From Patescibacteria group bacterium (lineage in GTDB: Bacteria > Patescibacteriota > Patescibacteriia > 2-12-FULL-60-25): 64,000 nt of DNA. The notes below the pieces were generated by a model, which ran no database searches, was not told where the DNA came from, and saw only the letters and a list, made by a program, of their open reading frames with translations. The first letter of the stretch is position 1. Each line of letters starts with the position of its first letter. Where the stretch lies: contig JAGOUY010000006.1 in NCBI GenBank assembly GCA_018061025.1, forward strand, positions 1 to 64,000. Direction: 5' to 3'. This document shows, in pieces, positions 42,115 through 50,020 of the stretch. Both the position numbers and the translations under genes were made by a program.

Positions 42115-42639
42115 TCACAAGCCCGCAGCGAAACGGGTCGTAACCACCATGGCAGAAGAGGGAAGCCAAACACGAGCCGTAGCCAGGGTAAGATTCCGTG
42201 CCTGAATGAGATCGCACTGGGGAGGATCCCAGTGACTTTCAGAAGCAGGCATGAGAGCCGTAGACAAGGCAAGATGCCACCCCGGAAAGCTCCCCTTAAA
42301 AAAGTCCCCTACCGCCACCAAATTCATACCAGGATATGCTTCAGGATTGTAGGCCTGAAAGAGAAGGAAGGTGTAAGGATCGACTCCCACGAGATCTTGA
42401 CGGGCAAGCGCCGCCATAAGATTGGTATGAGGAACACGGCCACGAAGAATCGCCAGGTACACCCCCTCCGGCATCGTCGGGGGAACGGCACGAAGGAGCA
42501 CTTCACGAACCTCAGGCCAACGGGGCCCGACGTGCGTGTACCCGCCCTCCTGCAAGAGGCGTTCGAGGGTCGGTTCATCAAAATCATCCGGAGGCTCAGG
42601 AAGAAAGAACATGGGCGTGAGGTCAAACAGCCGGTTCAT
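42115..42639 (-). CDS. Unrecognised soluble protein in a stand-alone gene
   Basis: A 174-residue protein (MNRLFDLTPMFFLPEPPDDF... TMPEGVYLAILRGRVPHTNL... ARQDLVGVDPYTFLLFQAYN). No family is recognised. The ATG at 42639 is chosen because GAGG lies five bases before it and a promoter (TTGACA at 42733-42738, TATTTT at 42711-42716 on the minus strand) lies inside the longer frame. It ends in a terminator that is duplicated after the next gene. GC content is higher than that of nearby housekeeping genes. Confidence 0.6.
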   Translation of the reverse strand: MNRLFDLTPMFFLPEPPDDFDEPTLERLLQEGGYTHVGPRWPEVREVLLRAVPPTMPEGVYLAILRGRVPHTNLMAALARQDLVGVDPYTFLLFQAYNPEAYPGMNLVAVGDFFKGSFPGWHLALSTALMPASESHWDPPQCDLIQARNLTLATARVWLPSSAMVVTTRFAAGL

Positions 42640-42710
42640 AGGCACCTCGCCATACCTAAATGCGGCAACCAACACATCGCTGGGCGCGAGCATCAAGATA
42701 TGGTGATAAT

Positions 42711-42738
42711 AAAATACAAGATGCATCGTCTTTGTCAA
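42711..42738 (-). promoter_or_regulatory. Promoter of gene 42115-42639
   Basis: A perfect TTGACA -35 and TATTTT -10 with a 16-base spacer, read on the minus strand. The leader to ATG 42639 is about 65 bases long. Confidence 0.5.
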
Positions 42739-42756
42739 TAGATGGATAATGCAGAA

Positions 42757-42783
42757 AACAAAAGACCTCCGGGTAAGAGAGGC
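42757..42783 (-). terminator. Terminator of gene 42820-43269
   Basis: An exact 27-base duplicate of 42066-42092 in the same position relative to its gene: a 4-bp GC stem with a T-rich tail on the minus strand. Confidence 0.65.
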
Positions 42784-42819
42784 TTAAAGAGAAAGGAAGG
42801 TGCGGGAAAGAACGGTTGG

Positions 42820-43269
42820 TCAGGGAATATACTTTCCGCAGTTGATGATGACGTAGCCATCACCCACGGTCAGGGCGTTGTGAATCGCGGCGAGGGTGTT
42901 AGCCGAAGGATCCGTCAAAAGCACCTTCGCCATCTCCTCGAGACGCACGAGAGCCGCTTCCACCACGATCAGCTTGTAGCGATGAAAATCGTCCGTGTGC
43001 TCAGCCTGAATCCTGGTCCCCATCAAAGCGAGAATGTGAGTGGGGTCCGAAATCCATTGAGAACGCAGATTGGGAAGACCCTGCAGCCGAACCTCGCCCA
43101 ACGAACAAGGAACCGGCGTCAGGGCCTCCGTCCACGGGGTAAAACACAGAACCTCATGAATACCCACATCGTCCTTAGCGAGACGCGAACGACAGGGCTC
43201 AGCCGACACCTCGGCATTGAGAAGAATGAAGCGCACTACCTCAGGCACAAACACGGGTCCAGACAACAT
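42820..43269 (-). CDS. Unrecognised soluble protein with strong Shine-Dalgarno sequence
   Basis: A 149-residue protein (MLSGPVFVPEVVRFILLNAE... THILALMGTRIQAEHTDDFH... HNALTVGDGYVIINCGKYIP). No family is recognised. AAGGAG lies 9 bases before the ATG, and a promoter (TTGACT, 17-base spacer, TACATT on the minus strand, about 43283-43311) precedes it. The gene has its own terminator at 42757-42783. Confidence 0.6.
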   Translation of the reverse strand: MLSGPVFVPEVVRFILLNAEVSAEPCRSRLAKDDVGIHEVLCFTPWTEALTPVPCSLGEVRLQGLPNLRSQWISDPTHILALMGTRIQAEHTDDFHRYKLIVVEAALVRLEEMAKVLLTDPSANTLAAIHNALTVGDGYVIINCGKYIP

Positions 43270-43336
43270 ACTCGGATCTCCTTCTGAGCTAGCAATGTAT
43301 GAATATTGCCTAAAAAAGTCAAAAACTCACCTCCCC

Positions 43337-43365
43337 TTGCTCTTTTGTCCATTTTTCTCTACAAT
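43337..43365 (+). promoter_or_regulatory. Promoter of tRNA-Lys
   Basis: TTGCTC (43337-43342) and TACAAT (43360-43365) are spaced 17 bases, 33 bases before the tRNA 5' end. Confidence 0.6.
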
Positions 43366-43398
43366 ACCGGCACTTTGTTTCTGATTCATTCATTACGC

Positions 43399-43474
43399 GG
43401 GACTGTAGCTCAGTCGGTAGAGCAGTGGCCTTTTAAGCCAACGGTCGTGGGTTCGATCCCCACCGGTCCCACCA
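43399..43474 (+). tRNA. tRNA-Lys (anticodon TTT)
   Basis: Acceptor GGGACTG/CGGTCCC, D-arm TAGCTCAGTCGGTAGAGC, anticodon loop CTTTTAA (TTT, normal U33), T-arm GTGGGTTCGATCCCCAC and encoded CCA. Confidence 0.96.
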
Positions 43475-43475
43475 C

Positions 43476-43514
43476 ACAAAACGCCTCGTCATTGGACGGG
43501 GTGTTTTGTTTTTT
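43476..43514 (+). terminator. Terminator after tRNA-Lys
   Basis: A 15-base stem (43476-43490 with 43495-43509, two G-T pairs) around ATTG, followed by a T6 run. Confidence 0.85.
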
Positions 43515-43543
43515 AGTTGTGGGACTAATCCTCATAAATAAAG

Positions 43544-43590
43544 CGCCCCGTTTGTCGAGATCCAACCCAGAGGTTGGCGACAAACGGGGC
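43544..43590 (-). terminator. Terminator of gene 43620-43922
   Basis: A 13-bp perfect stem (GCCCCGTTTGTCG, 43544-43556 with 43578-43590) contains a second stem CCAACC/GGTTGG. On the minus strand it is followed by GCTTTATTT. Confidence 0.75.
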
Positions 43591-43619
43591 AAGAAAGATA
43601 GGTGAAGGACACCCCCTCT

Positions 43620-43922
43620 TCAGACGGGCGTGAGCACGATCAGGCGATGATCGTACAGGTGGACACGCACATCCGCAGGCGGTGAAACGTGCAGCACCGC
43701 GACGTGCGAGGTATTCGCCTGCGAGAAGAGCCTCTTCAGGTTGGCACGATCCTTCGGATCGAGACGACTCAGATCGATCTCGGCCGGATCCTGGAAGACG
43801 TAGAGCTCGAAGGCATCATCATCTTCTCCGAGACGCCTCCTGATCCGAGCCAGAACCTCCTCTCCGAGAAAGAGCACTTCACCCTGACGACGCGCGAAGT
43901 CAAACGAACTGATGCTGATCAT
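43620..43922 (-). CDS. Unrecognised 100-residue protein with strong Shine-Dalgarno sequence
   Basis: MISISSFDFARRQGEVLFLG... RLGEDDDAFELYVFQDPAEI... SHVAVLHVSPPADVRVHLYD: a small alpha/beta-looking protein, family not recognised. AGGAGG lies eight bases before the ATG. It ends in the large hairpin at 43544-43590. Its GC-rich codons and stand-alone layout match the other unrecognised genes between 42 and 51 kb. Confidence 0.6.
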   Translation of the reverse strand: MISISSFDFARRQGEVLFLGEEVLARIRRRLGEDDDAFELYVFQDPAEIDLSRLDPKDRANLKRLFSQANTSHVAVLHVSPPADVRVHLYDHRLIVLTPV

Positions 43923-44020
43923 ACACTGATCCTCCTGGAGTCGGCCTATTCCGAAGCTCCTTTAGCCGCACGTGACGCCTCACATTCGGCCAAAGGAATT
44001 TCTCAATACGTTACCCAGGT

Positions 44021-44055
44021 AAAACAAAAAACCGCCTCAATCTTCGAAAGGCGGT
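44021..44055 (-). terminator. Terminator of the YerC/TrpR-like gene
   Basis: On the minus strand ACCGCCT/AGGCGGT pairs around an 11-base loop and is followed by TTTTTTGTTTT, a classic intrinsic terminator. Confidence 0.85.
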
Positions 44056-44074
44056 CCGTGATCTCTCTCAATCA

Positions 44075-44392
44075 CTAATCACGCCCTCGAGATAAAGGGA
44101 TATGGTGCGCAATCGATGATTGACGGTCTAACACTAAACGATACCCGCCCGCCCCTGTTTGCAGCCAACGCGAAATACGCGCCACGGTCGTAGAACTAAG
44201 CCCTGTTTCTTTTTGAATCGTCACATAAGAGGCCGCTTCATTTAAAAGACGTGCGGCCTGCCAACGCTTGGAAAACTCCTCAATCTCCTCTTCCGTCAGA
44301 AGGTCACGAAAAAAACGCTTGGCCTCATCCAAGGTTTTTAAGCTCAAAATCGCCTTGTACAGCGCTTCTGAAGAAGAGGAATTAGATTTCAT
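44075..44392 (-). CDS. YerC/TrpR-family transcriptional repressor
   Basis: A 105-residue helical DNA-binding protein. LYKAILSLKTLDEAKRFFRD, LLTEEEIEEFSKRWQAARLL and NEAASYVTIQKETGLSSTTV followed by ARISRWLQTGAGGY are the conserved TrpR/YerC blocks, the last two forming the helix-turn-helix. YerC-type proteins are widespread in Firmicutes and CPR; the ligand is uncertain. A dyad at 44397-44420 lies directly upstream and overlaps the likely -10, suggesting autoregulation. Confidence 0.88.
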   Translation of the reverse strand: MKSNSSSSEALYKAILSLKTLDEAKRFFRDLLTEEEIEEFSKRWQAARLLNEAASYVTIQKETGLSSTTVARISRWLQTGAGGYRLVLDRQSSIAHHIPLSRGRD

Positions 44393-44396
44393 GAGA

Positions 44397-44420
44397 AGTA
44401 CTTTATCAGAGTAAAGTACT
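44397..44420. promoter_or_regulatory. Candidate TrpR/YerC-type operator
   Basis: AGTACTTTA (44397-44405) and TAAAGTACT (44412-44420) form a perfect 9-bp dyad with a 6-base spacer. The E. coli trp operator also has GTACT half-sites. TAAAGT on the minus strand (44405-44400) ends seven bases before the repressor's start codon, so the dyad covers the -10 of a leaderless promoter. Confidence 0.6.
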
Positions 44421-44424
44421 CATG

Positions 44425-45639
44425 TCAATCTTTCTCCTTTTTCTTTTTCTCCTCGTTTAAATTCGGTGCCACCATTTTTAAGAAAAAAGCCCAACGAGAA
44501 ACATACTCCAGCTCTTCTGGCCAATGAGCTTGAGAGAGGCACATCCCTATATCCACATCTGGATGAATATCTTGCGGAGCTATCTGCAAAAGGCGTTTGG
44601 GCACAAACGCTTCAACCGCTGTGTCTGGAAATCCCATCAACTTCCCATATTCTTCATGGTGTTGAGATCCAAACGCGGGTCGTAAACGATCTAGAGTAAC
44701 CGAATCTCTTGCAATCAGATACTCAAATTCCCCATCACTTCTAACCCGTGAATCCGTAGGAAACCCTGTGTGGATCAGCCATTGAAGAATTGGCTCTTTT
44801 GCCCGTAACGCTTTACCACGCAAAAGAAGCTCAGTAGCGGGCTTTAGGCCCCCTAAGACAAGGACAAGGTCTTCTCTGGTCCCAAGAGACAGCGGAAGAT
44901 GCGCCGCTTCTGTTAGTTGTCTTTTTTGCGCGACTGTCAGTGCCGCCACAAGCGCCTCTGCTTCCGCTCTTCCAGCTGCCACCATCCGATCTATATCCCC
45001 TTGCCCCTCAACAAATACGTGAGGCTCTCGCATATTGTTTCGGAAGATCTTGGCATGCTTATCTTGATTGTCTGGAGCCGGCTGATCCAAATTAGGCAAC
45101 GTCGCCACAAACTCCTCGCACGCATCTCTTATTACTTCTCCGGCTAACGATACTTCTGGTTTCAAAATGATCTGGTCAGAAAAAAAGCGAACGGAAATAC
45201 CTCGATCTTTTAGAGTACCTATCTCCTGCGCACCTTCTCCTGCATGAATCAACTGTGGTACGGCCAGATGAATAGATATCTCTCCATCAGCACGCACCGT
45301 AGCTCGCTCAACGGCATATCCCTTTCTTCTTAGTAAAATAACAGATTGACGAATAGGAAAAGAGATCGCCTCAAAATAGTTGCCGAAGCTTCCTTCTTCT
45401 TCCGTAGGTGGAGGCCCAAATAATTCACGTTTCCTGCGACCTTCAGACGACTCCTTACGCAACTCAACCTCTAAACCAACATAATAACGGTGACGTTCCA
45501 GCGTTTCCTGACTCCAAGAGTGAAACGCTCTGAGTTTCTCTCGCTCTTCTTCAGAGCCACGCAAAAGAATGCGGGTTACTTCCTCTATATTAAAGAGAGG
45601 ATGGTCATGTTGTTCAGGAACGATGTTCTCTTTTGGCAT
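44425..45639 (-). CDS. Unrecognised 404-residue soluble protein
   Basis: A charged, mixed alpha/beta protein. An N-terminal helical part (FNIEEVTRILLRGSEEEREK) precedes a long middle section (YFEAISFPIRQSVILLRRKG, ATVRADGEISIHLAVPQLIH) and a C-terminal part (EFEYLIARDSVTLDRLRPAF) with a Lys-rich tail. No signal peptide or membrane segment. No family is recognised. It ends 5 bases upstream of the operator of the YerC-like gene. Confidence 0.6.
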   Translation of the reverse strand: MPKENIVPEQHDHPLFNIEEVTRILLRGSEEEREKLRAFHSWSQETLERHRYYVGLEVELRKESSEGRRKRELFGPPPTEEEGSFGNYFEAISFPIRQSVILLRRKGYAVERATVRADGEISIHLAVPQLIHAGEGAQEIGTLKDRGISVRFFSDQIILKPEVSLAGEVIRDACEEFVATLPNLDQPAPDNQDKHAKIFRNNMREPHVFVEGQGDIDRMVAAGRAEAEALVAALTVAQKRQLTEAAHLPLSLGTREDLVLVLGGLKPATELLLRGKALRAKEPILQWLIHTGFPTDSRVRSDGEFEYLIARDSVTLDRLRPAFGSQHHEEYGKLMGFPDTAVEAFVPKRLLQIAPQDIHPDVDIGMCLSQAHWPEELEYVSRWAFFLKMVAPNLNEEKKKKEKD

Positions 45640-45714
45640 ATATTTTGATCGCTATCTCTATAACACGTAATCACTGCCTCTTCAAACAACGATCTGGTTC
45701 GCTTCGTACGGAAA

Positions 45715-45757
45715 GATAAATAAAATACCAGTTTTTAAAGCTGGCATTTTATTTATC
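45715..45757. terminator. Long AT-rich hairpin between 44425-45639 and the lipoprotein gene
   Basis: GATAAATAAAAT and CCAG pair with CTGG and ATTTTATTTATC (one A-C mismatch) around a 9-base loop. It lies downstream of the minus-strand lipoprotein gene; T-rich arms on both strands fit a terminator. Confidence 0.65.
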
Positions 45758-45853
45758 TTATCATTCTCATCAATCCTCTTTCATCCTCCGCGAGAAGAAA
45801 AAAGGATTGAGGACGCTACACAGCATCCTGTAGGGAGGGGAAGGAGCGGGGGG

Positions 45854-47371
45854 TCAGGGGGCGTAGAGGACGTAGGGCTCGGTCAGGTCGTCGAGCCAGC
45901 TCTCATCGGCCCAGTCGTTCGAGCCCATAGGGTACGGGGCGGACAGGTGCGGAATCTGGGAGCGATCCGACCACAGGAAGGCCACCGGCACCGTTGCGGT
46001 TGAGCTCAAGTCGATCATGCGGATAGAGCAAGGGCCAGCGATATCACGTCCTTCGACGGTGAGTCCGTGGCTGTCACTGTCAGCCGTCATCCAACCCGTA
46101 CCAGGAAATGTACGATTGCTGATAAGAGGAGTCGTACGAATCGTATAACCGGGGCTCCCTCCACGCGGAACCGCGATCAAGCGGTACACGTTGCGCACAC
46201 CGGACTCGATCGTCTCTTCCGTGCGCCACCGGATCGTGACGTAGAAGATGCCAGACAGTCGCAGGGAACCCTGAAGATTTCGATTGATGCCATCCACGAT
46301 CTCGTAGTCAGCCAGCGGCACCGCGCGACCGTTGCGGAGCAGTTGGACTTCGTTGAGGGAGATGCCCCCTTCGGCGAAGACAGCGAAGGTCAACTTCTTC
46401 CAGGAGAAGTCGCCGCCAACCGATTCCGCGCCGAGTTCCCACTCGTAGATCACGTTGGGCATCTCGGCCACGATCAGCGTACGCGACATGAGCGGGATCC
46501 TCTGGAAACGCGGGCGGCTGCGACGGACCACCATGTAGTTGCCCAACGTAGTCGTGCCCGGGGTATACAAGCGCCGAAGCGACTCGTCCCCCGTCACATC
46601 AACGTTGAACGAAAAGGCGTAGGAAGAGCCCCAGTAACCGCTCGGCTCTCCCGCATCGAGACCCATCTGAACGTAGGCGCCACTGAACGCAGCGAAGGTA
46701 CCAGGGGGAAGGGATGAACGAGCCTGAATGGGAGCCATGACTCCTGTGATAAAGAAGACCTTCCATTCGTCGCGAACAAAATGCATGGGCTCATCGAAGA
46801 CAACATCGAGCTCCGAATTCAACGGACCCGTCGTAAACGCACGACCATGGGAGCGCACAGTCTCGCCCTCAAGACTCGCAACGCCGACGTCCTCAACAGA
46901 GGCGGACTGACCCATGATGGGCACGTGCAGGCGTCGCATCGTCGCATTCTCGCCGCGAGACCGACCGCGGAAGCGCGCGAAGACCGTACGCATCCCCGGA
47001 ACGATGGTGATAGACGGGGGCATCCCGTACGGCTCGATCTCGAAGGAGGAGATGATAGGAACGCTCGTTTCCACCACGTCGGGCGAGGGAGCGTCGACAG
47101 ACGGAACATCAGGGACGGGAACGTCGATGACGTCGTCCTCCATCACCTCGGCGTCGACCGAGGTATCGGCGTCGGGGACGATCGTGACCTCGACATCGTC
47201 AGCGTCCGCCGTGACAACCTTGTCATCCGGCGTGTCCGAGCCGCTATCAGGAGCAACGACGTTGCCGTCGACCTCCTGCGCGGCGTCGAGCGCCTGAGTC
47301 GACCCACCCGTCACCGTCGACGAGCAAGCCGCGAGCACGAGACCGAACGCGAGAGCCATGAGATTACGCAT
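45854..47371 (-). CDS. Surface lipoprotein with Asp/Val-rich linker
   Basis: A 505-residue protein. MRNLMALAFGLVLAAC is a lipoprotein signal with lipobox LAAC, so the mature protein would start at Cys16 and be lipidated. Residues about 30-105 are an Asp/Val/Pro-rich low-complexity linker (DADTSVDAEVMEDDVIDVPV). The rest is a beta-rich extracellular domain with Arg-rich strands (VFARFRGRSRGENATMRRLH, YMVVRRSRPRFQRIPLMSRT, FYVTIRWRTEETIESGVRNV). No family is recognised. Codon use is GC-richer than in housekeeping genes. The opposite strand has a long shadow frame. Confidence 0.7.
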   Translation of the reverse strand: MRNLMALAFGLVLAACSSTVTGGSTQALDAAQEVDGNVVAPDSGSDTPDDKVVTADADDVEVTIVPDADTSVDAEVMEDDVIDVPVPDVPSVDAPSPDVVETSVPIISSFEIEPYGMPPSITIVPGMRTVFARFRGRSRGENATMRRLHVPIMGQSASVEDVGVASLEGETVRSHGRAFTTGPLNSELDVVFDEPMHFVRDEWKVFFITGVMAPIQARSSLPPGTFAAFSGAYVQMGLDAGEPSGYWGSSYAFSFNVDVTGDESLRRLYTPGTTTLGNYMVVRRSRPRFQRIPLMSRTLIVAEMPNVIYEWELGAESVGGDFSWKKLTFAVFAEGGISLNEVQLLRNGRAVPLADYEIVDGINRNLQGSLRLSGIFYVTIRWRTEETIESGVRNVYRLIAVPRGGSPGYTIRTTPLISNRTFPGTGWMTADSDSHGLTVEGRDIAGPCSIRMIDLSSTATVPVAFLWSDRSQIPHLSAPYPMGSNDWADESWLDDLTEPYVLYAP

Positions 47372-47717
47372 GAGGCACCAACCACTTTCTTCGATTTTGA
47401 CAGAGCAGGGACGGCAAACGCCTACACATCGAACCGTTCGACGTTATCCCTTTAACTACCTACCGCCTACACCTAGTGATAGACGGAATTCTGGCTATCT
47501 TTAGCCAATATTTCTGTCCACAACCAAACAAAATATGTGATGTACTAGAAAAAAAATACAATACGCGAAAAAAGGCTTTTTGTCAATGATTATAGCGATT
47601 TTATTGACGCGCTCTCCCAACCTGCTACCATCCTCCTCTTGAACGTGTCAGCTCCTTGGCCTCAACCCTTGAGGCCAGCGAGTCGACCCGATCGGGCGAC
47701 AGAAAGGCGAAACCGTG
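47372..47717. promoter_or_regulatory. Divergent intergenic region with promoter and hairpins
   Basis: No gene is seen in this 346-base interval. TTGACG (47604-47609) and TACCAT (47626-47631), 16 bases apart, could drive the rightward gene at 47718. A 9-bp hairpin TGGCCTCAA/TTGAGGCCA follows at about 47654-47674, in the leader. TGGCTA/TAGCCA lies near 47491-47506. No convincing promoter for the leftward lipoprotein gene was found. Confidence 0.45.
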
Positions 47718-48146
47718 ATGAGCGAGAAAAACGAACTCAAGAAAGGCGTGGAAGGATACCGCGTACCCGCCGCTGATCCCATGGAAGCGGCTCGGGCAGA
47801 AAACGCGGCTCTACGAAAAAAGCTCGCGGATCGAAACCTGCATGCGCTCCTCGGCATGATGATCGGCCTTCCCTGCAGCATCGTCCTCTACCACCTTTAT
47901 GATCATGCGGAGCCGCGGATAACGCTACAGGTCACAACATCCAGCGGCACGATCGAGATGCTCGTCAGTCACAAGGAGTACATGGAACACGCGGAAAGAG
48001 GCAACACACCTCACACGCGAGTCTTCCGCTGGCACGGCTTCGAGTGCGTGGGTTACTGCAGCGTCGCTCCTCCCGGCATCCCGAACTGCTCCACCTACCG
48101 CGCCGTTTTCTGCTACCTCCCCACACAGCCCTCGGGCTGCCGCTAA
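47718..48146 (+). CDS. Single-pass membrane protein with Cys-rich C-terminus
   Basis: A 142-residue protein. A helical cytoplasmic part (MEAARAENAALRKKLADRN, heptad-like) leads to a membrane helix (LHALLGMMIGLPCSIVLYHL) and an extracytoplasmic domain (ITLQVTTSSGTIEMLVSHKE) ending in a segment with five Cys (ECVGYCSVAPPGIPNCSTYR, AVFCYLPTQPSGC), probably disulfide-linked. No family is recognised. AAAGG lies about ten bases before the ATG; a GTG one codon earlier is possible. It has its own promoter, and a terminator at 48172-48192. Confidence 0.6.
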   Translation: MSEKNELKKGVEGYRVPAADPMEAARAENAALRKKLADRNLHALLGMMIGLPCSIVLYHLYDHAEPRITLQVTTSSGTIEMLVSHKEYMEHAERGNTPHTRVFRWHGFECVGYCSVAPPGIPNCSTYRAVFCYLPTQPSGCR

Positions 48147-48171
48147 ACAACTATCCTCCTCATCCCCTCTC

Positions 48172-48192
48172 ACCCACGACCCCGTGGGTTTC
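48172..48192 (+). terminator. Hairpin after gene 47718-48146
   Basis: ACCCACG (48172-48178) pairs with CGTGGGT (48183-48189), loop ACCC, followed by TTCGC. It may end transcription, although the T-run is short. Confidence 0.5.
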
Positions 48193-48202
48193 GCTATATC
48201 TC

Positions 48203-49558
48203 TCAAATCCACTTCTTTATATACCCCTCCACATCAAACTTCTTTTCCATCCCTCCTCGACTCATATATCTTACACTCCCAAAAATCGGACGATTAAACC
48301 ACGGACGATCATGCAACCCACCAATCGACCAGGCAATTCCTACATATCCATTCGGATCCCTTCCATCCAACTCGTAGCGATCATTTAAATAGATCGCGAT
48401 CTTAAACGCCTCTTCCGGTGACTCGGTCCATTCCAAGATCTTCTTGGCCCAATACATGCGCACATACCCATGCATCTTACCCGTCTTTACCATCTCCTGT
48501 TGGGCGGCATTCCAAAGCTCATCATGCGTACGCGCATGCTCAAACTCCGCGCGTGAATAGGTAAACTCACGCGGATCTTTACGATGCGCATCCAATGTCT
48601 TCCTCGCCCATTCCGGCAAACCTTCAAATGAATCGTATTTAGGTTGATAAAAACAGTAATTATCCGACAATTCACGCCGAACAACCAGCTCTTCAATAAA
48701 CGCATCCCGCGCAAGCTTTGGCGCCGTATCATGCAGGACCTCATAGGCCACCCGTTGCGGCGACAAATGCCCATAATGAAAATACGGAGACAGATCCGAT
48801 AACGCCTGCGCCAAGGGATCATTCCGACGTTCGTGATAGTCAGGCAATCTCTCTGAGATAAATCGTTTTAATGCTTGCTTTGCCGCTGCCTCTCCTCCCA
48901 CAATCCAATCAACCGCTACAGGAGGCGTTCCAGCGGGAACAAGGTTCTCCAAGGCCTGCCAATCAATCGTTTGATACGTAAACGGAGCATGAGATGACTG
49001 CAACGCCACATTCGGAATATCTGTGAGATAGGTTTTAAGCTGAGCATGGATCTTCGGGCGAATCGTACGAGCCGCAAATTCCTGTTTTTGGCTCGTAATC
49101 CAACACGGAATCACATTATGCGCGTCTACTTGATAGACCGGACAACTGAGGTCAGCAACCACTTCTTTAAGCCAGCGCTGTGGCAGCCGTAACGGAAAGA
49201 AATCGGTTACCATCCCCCCGATCCTCTCCTTCTTCATCCAGCGCAGCATATCTTGATGCGCATCTTCTCCAACAAAGAGATAAAACGGGATCCCCTTCGC
49301 GTGCAGATCTTTCTCAACAGCTCGCAGTCCCGCCAATTTAAAGCGCCACTGCCGTTCTCCGCCTCCCAAAAAGCCCGGGGCAAGATTATGCGCCACCGCA
49401 AACGTCACCCCCTCCTGTTTTGCCCAAGCCTGTGTTGCCAATAACGCCCAATTATCCTGGACGCGTTGGTCACGATTCATCCAGTACACTATTGATCCAC
49501 CTTGAAAGGGACAATCAGCCAACACCCTCCCCCGTTGTGACAAAATCGACGTATGCAT
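48203..49558 (-). CDS. phr: Class II CPD photolyase
   Basis: A 451-residue flavoprotein that repairs cyclobutane pyrimidine dimers using light. The class II signature IVYWMNRDQRVQDNWALLAT is near the N-terminus. The FAD domain follows (LSDLSPYFHYGHLSPQRVAY, ELVVRRELSDNYCFYQPKYD) and the C-terminal block GKMHGYVRMYWAKKILEWTE with YLNDRYELDGRDPNGYVGIA and WSIGGLHDRPW. TATACT on the minus strand (49570-49565) ends six bases before the ATG. Confidence 0.94.
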   Translation of the reverse strand: MHTSILSQRGRVLADCPFQGGSIVYWMNRDQRVQDNWALLATQAWAKQEGVTFAVAHNLAPGFLGGGERQWRFKLAGLRAVEKDLHAKGIPFYLFVGEDAHQDMLRWMKKERIGGMVTDFFPLRLPQRWLKEVVADLSCPVYQVDAHNVIPCWITSQKQEFAARTIRPKIHAQLKTYLTDIPNVALQSSHAPFTYQTIDWQALENLVPAGTPPVAVDWIVGGEAAAKQALKRFISERLPDYHERRNDPLAQALSDLSPYFHYGHLSPQRVAYEVLHDTAPKLARDAFIEELVVRRELSDNYCFYQPKYDSFEGLPEWARKTLDAHRKDPREFTYSRAEFEHARTHDELWNAAQQEMVKTGKMHGYVRMYWAKKILEWTESPEEAFKIAIYLNDRYELDGRDPNGYVGIAWSIGGLHDRPWFNRPIFGSVRYMSRGGMEKKFDVEGYIKKWI

Positions 49559-49564
49559 ACCGAG

Positions 49565-49577
49565 AGTATACTATACG
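49565..49577. promoter_or_regulatory. Back-to-back -10 elements between photolyase and coiled-coil gene
   Basis: AGTATACT at 49565-49572 is a palindrome that reads as TATACT on both strands, six bases before the photolyase ATG and five before the GTG of the rightward gene. One short sequence may thus supply the -10 for both divergent leaderless genes. Confidence 0.5.
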
Positions 49578-49991
49578 GTGAATCAATATATGTCCCGCTT
49601 TGAATCCGTTCCTCGAGAAATCCCGGCCGCCATTAAACCCGCTCTCACTCCTCGCAGAGAAGTAGTGACGAGTACGAGTCCTGCTAAAATTGAGGCTGCC
49701 ACAGATAAAGATCCAGAAGTGGAAGCTCTGGAAGAAGAACTCGAGGGCCTAGAAGCAGAAATAACAGGCACAGAATCAGATTTAGCCGAAGCTCAAGCGG
49801 CCCTGGCCCAACAAAAAGACCAGCGAGGTGACCATTCGTTCATTCATAACCTCTTTGAAGAAGAAGATGAGGATGCGACGGCTCAGATTGCGGATCTTCA
49901 AAATACCATTAAAGAATGTGAGGAAGAACTTGCTGCGGCTAAACAAGAACGTGCCGCTCTCATCATCAAAATTGAACAAGCTAAAGACTAG
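49578..49991 (+). CDS. Coiled-coil protein, unknown function
   Basis: A 137-residue protein. A Pro/Ser/Thr-rich first third precedes an acidic two-part coiled coil (EALEEELEGLEAEITGTESD, AEAQAALAQQKDQRGD; then ATAQIADLQNTIKECEEELA, AAKQERAALIIKIEQAKD), broken by HSFIHNLFEEEDED. It probably forms a helical hairpin or dimer. GTG 49578 or ATG 49590 may be the start. Confidence 0.6.
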   Translation: MNQYMSRFESVPREIPAAIKPALTPRREVVTSTSPAKIEAATDKDPEVEALEEELEGLEAEITGTESDLAEAQAALAQQKDQRGDHSFIHNLFEEEDEDATAQIADLQNTIKECEEELAAAKQERAALIIKIEQAKD

Positions 49992-50020
49992 CTCAACCTC
50001 TCTTCCCTCCTCTTTAACGT

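Noticed and set aside
42232..42741. 169-codon frame opposite gene 42115-42639
   Set aside because: The minus-strand gene has promoter, Shine-Dalgarno sequence and terminator; the plus frame has none and is Arg/His-rich.
43306..43605. 99-codon frame through tRNA-Lys
   Set aside because: It is read across the tRNA gene and its terminator.
46781..47455. 224-codon frame opposite the lipoprotein gene
   Set aside because: It is the antisense of a GC-rich coding region; its product is Arg/His-rich and featureless, while the other strand has a lipoprotein signal and plausible domains.
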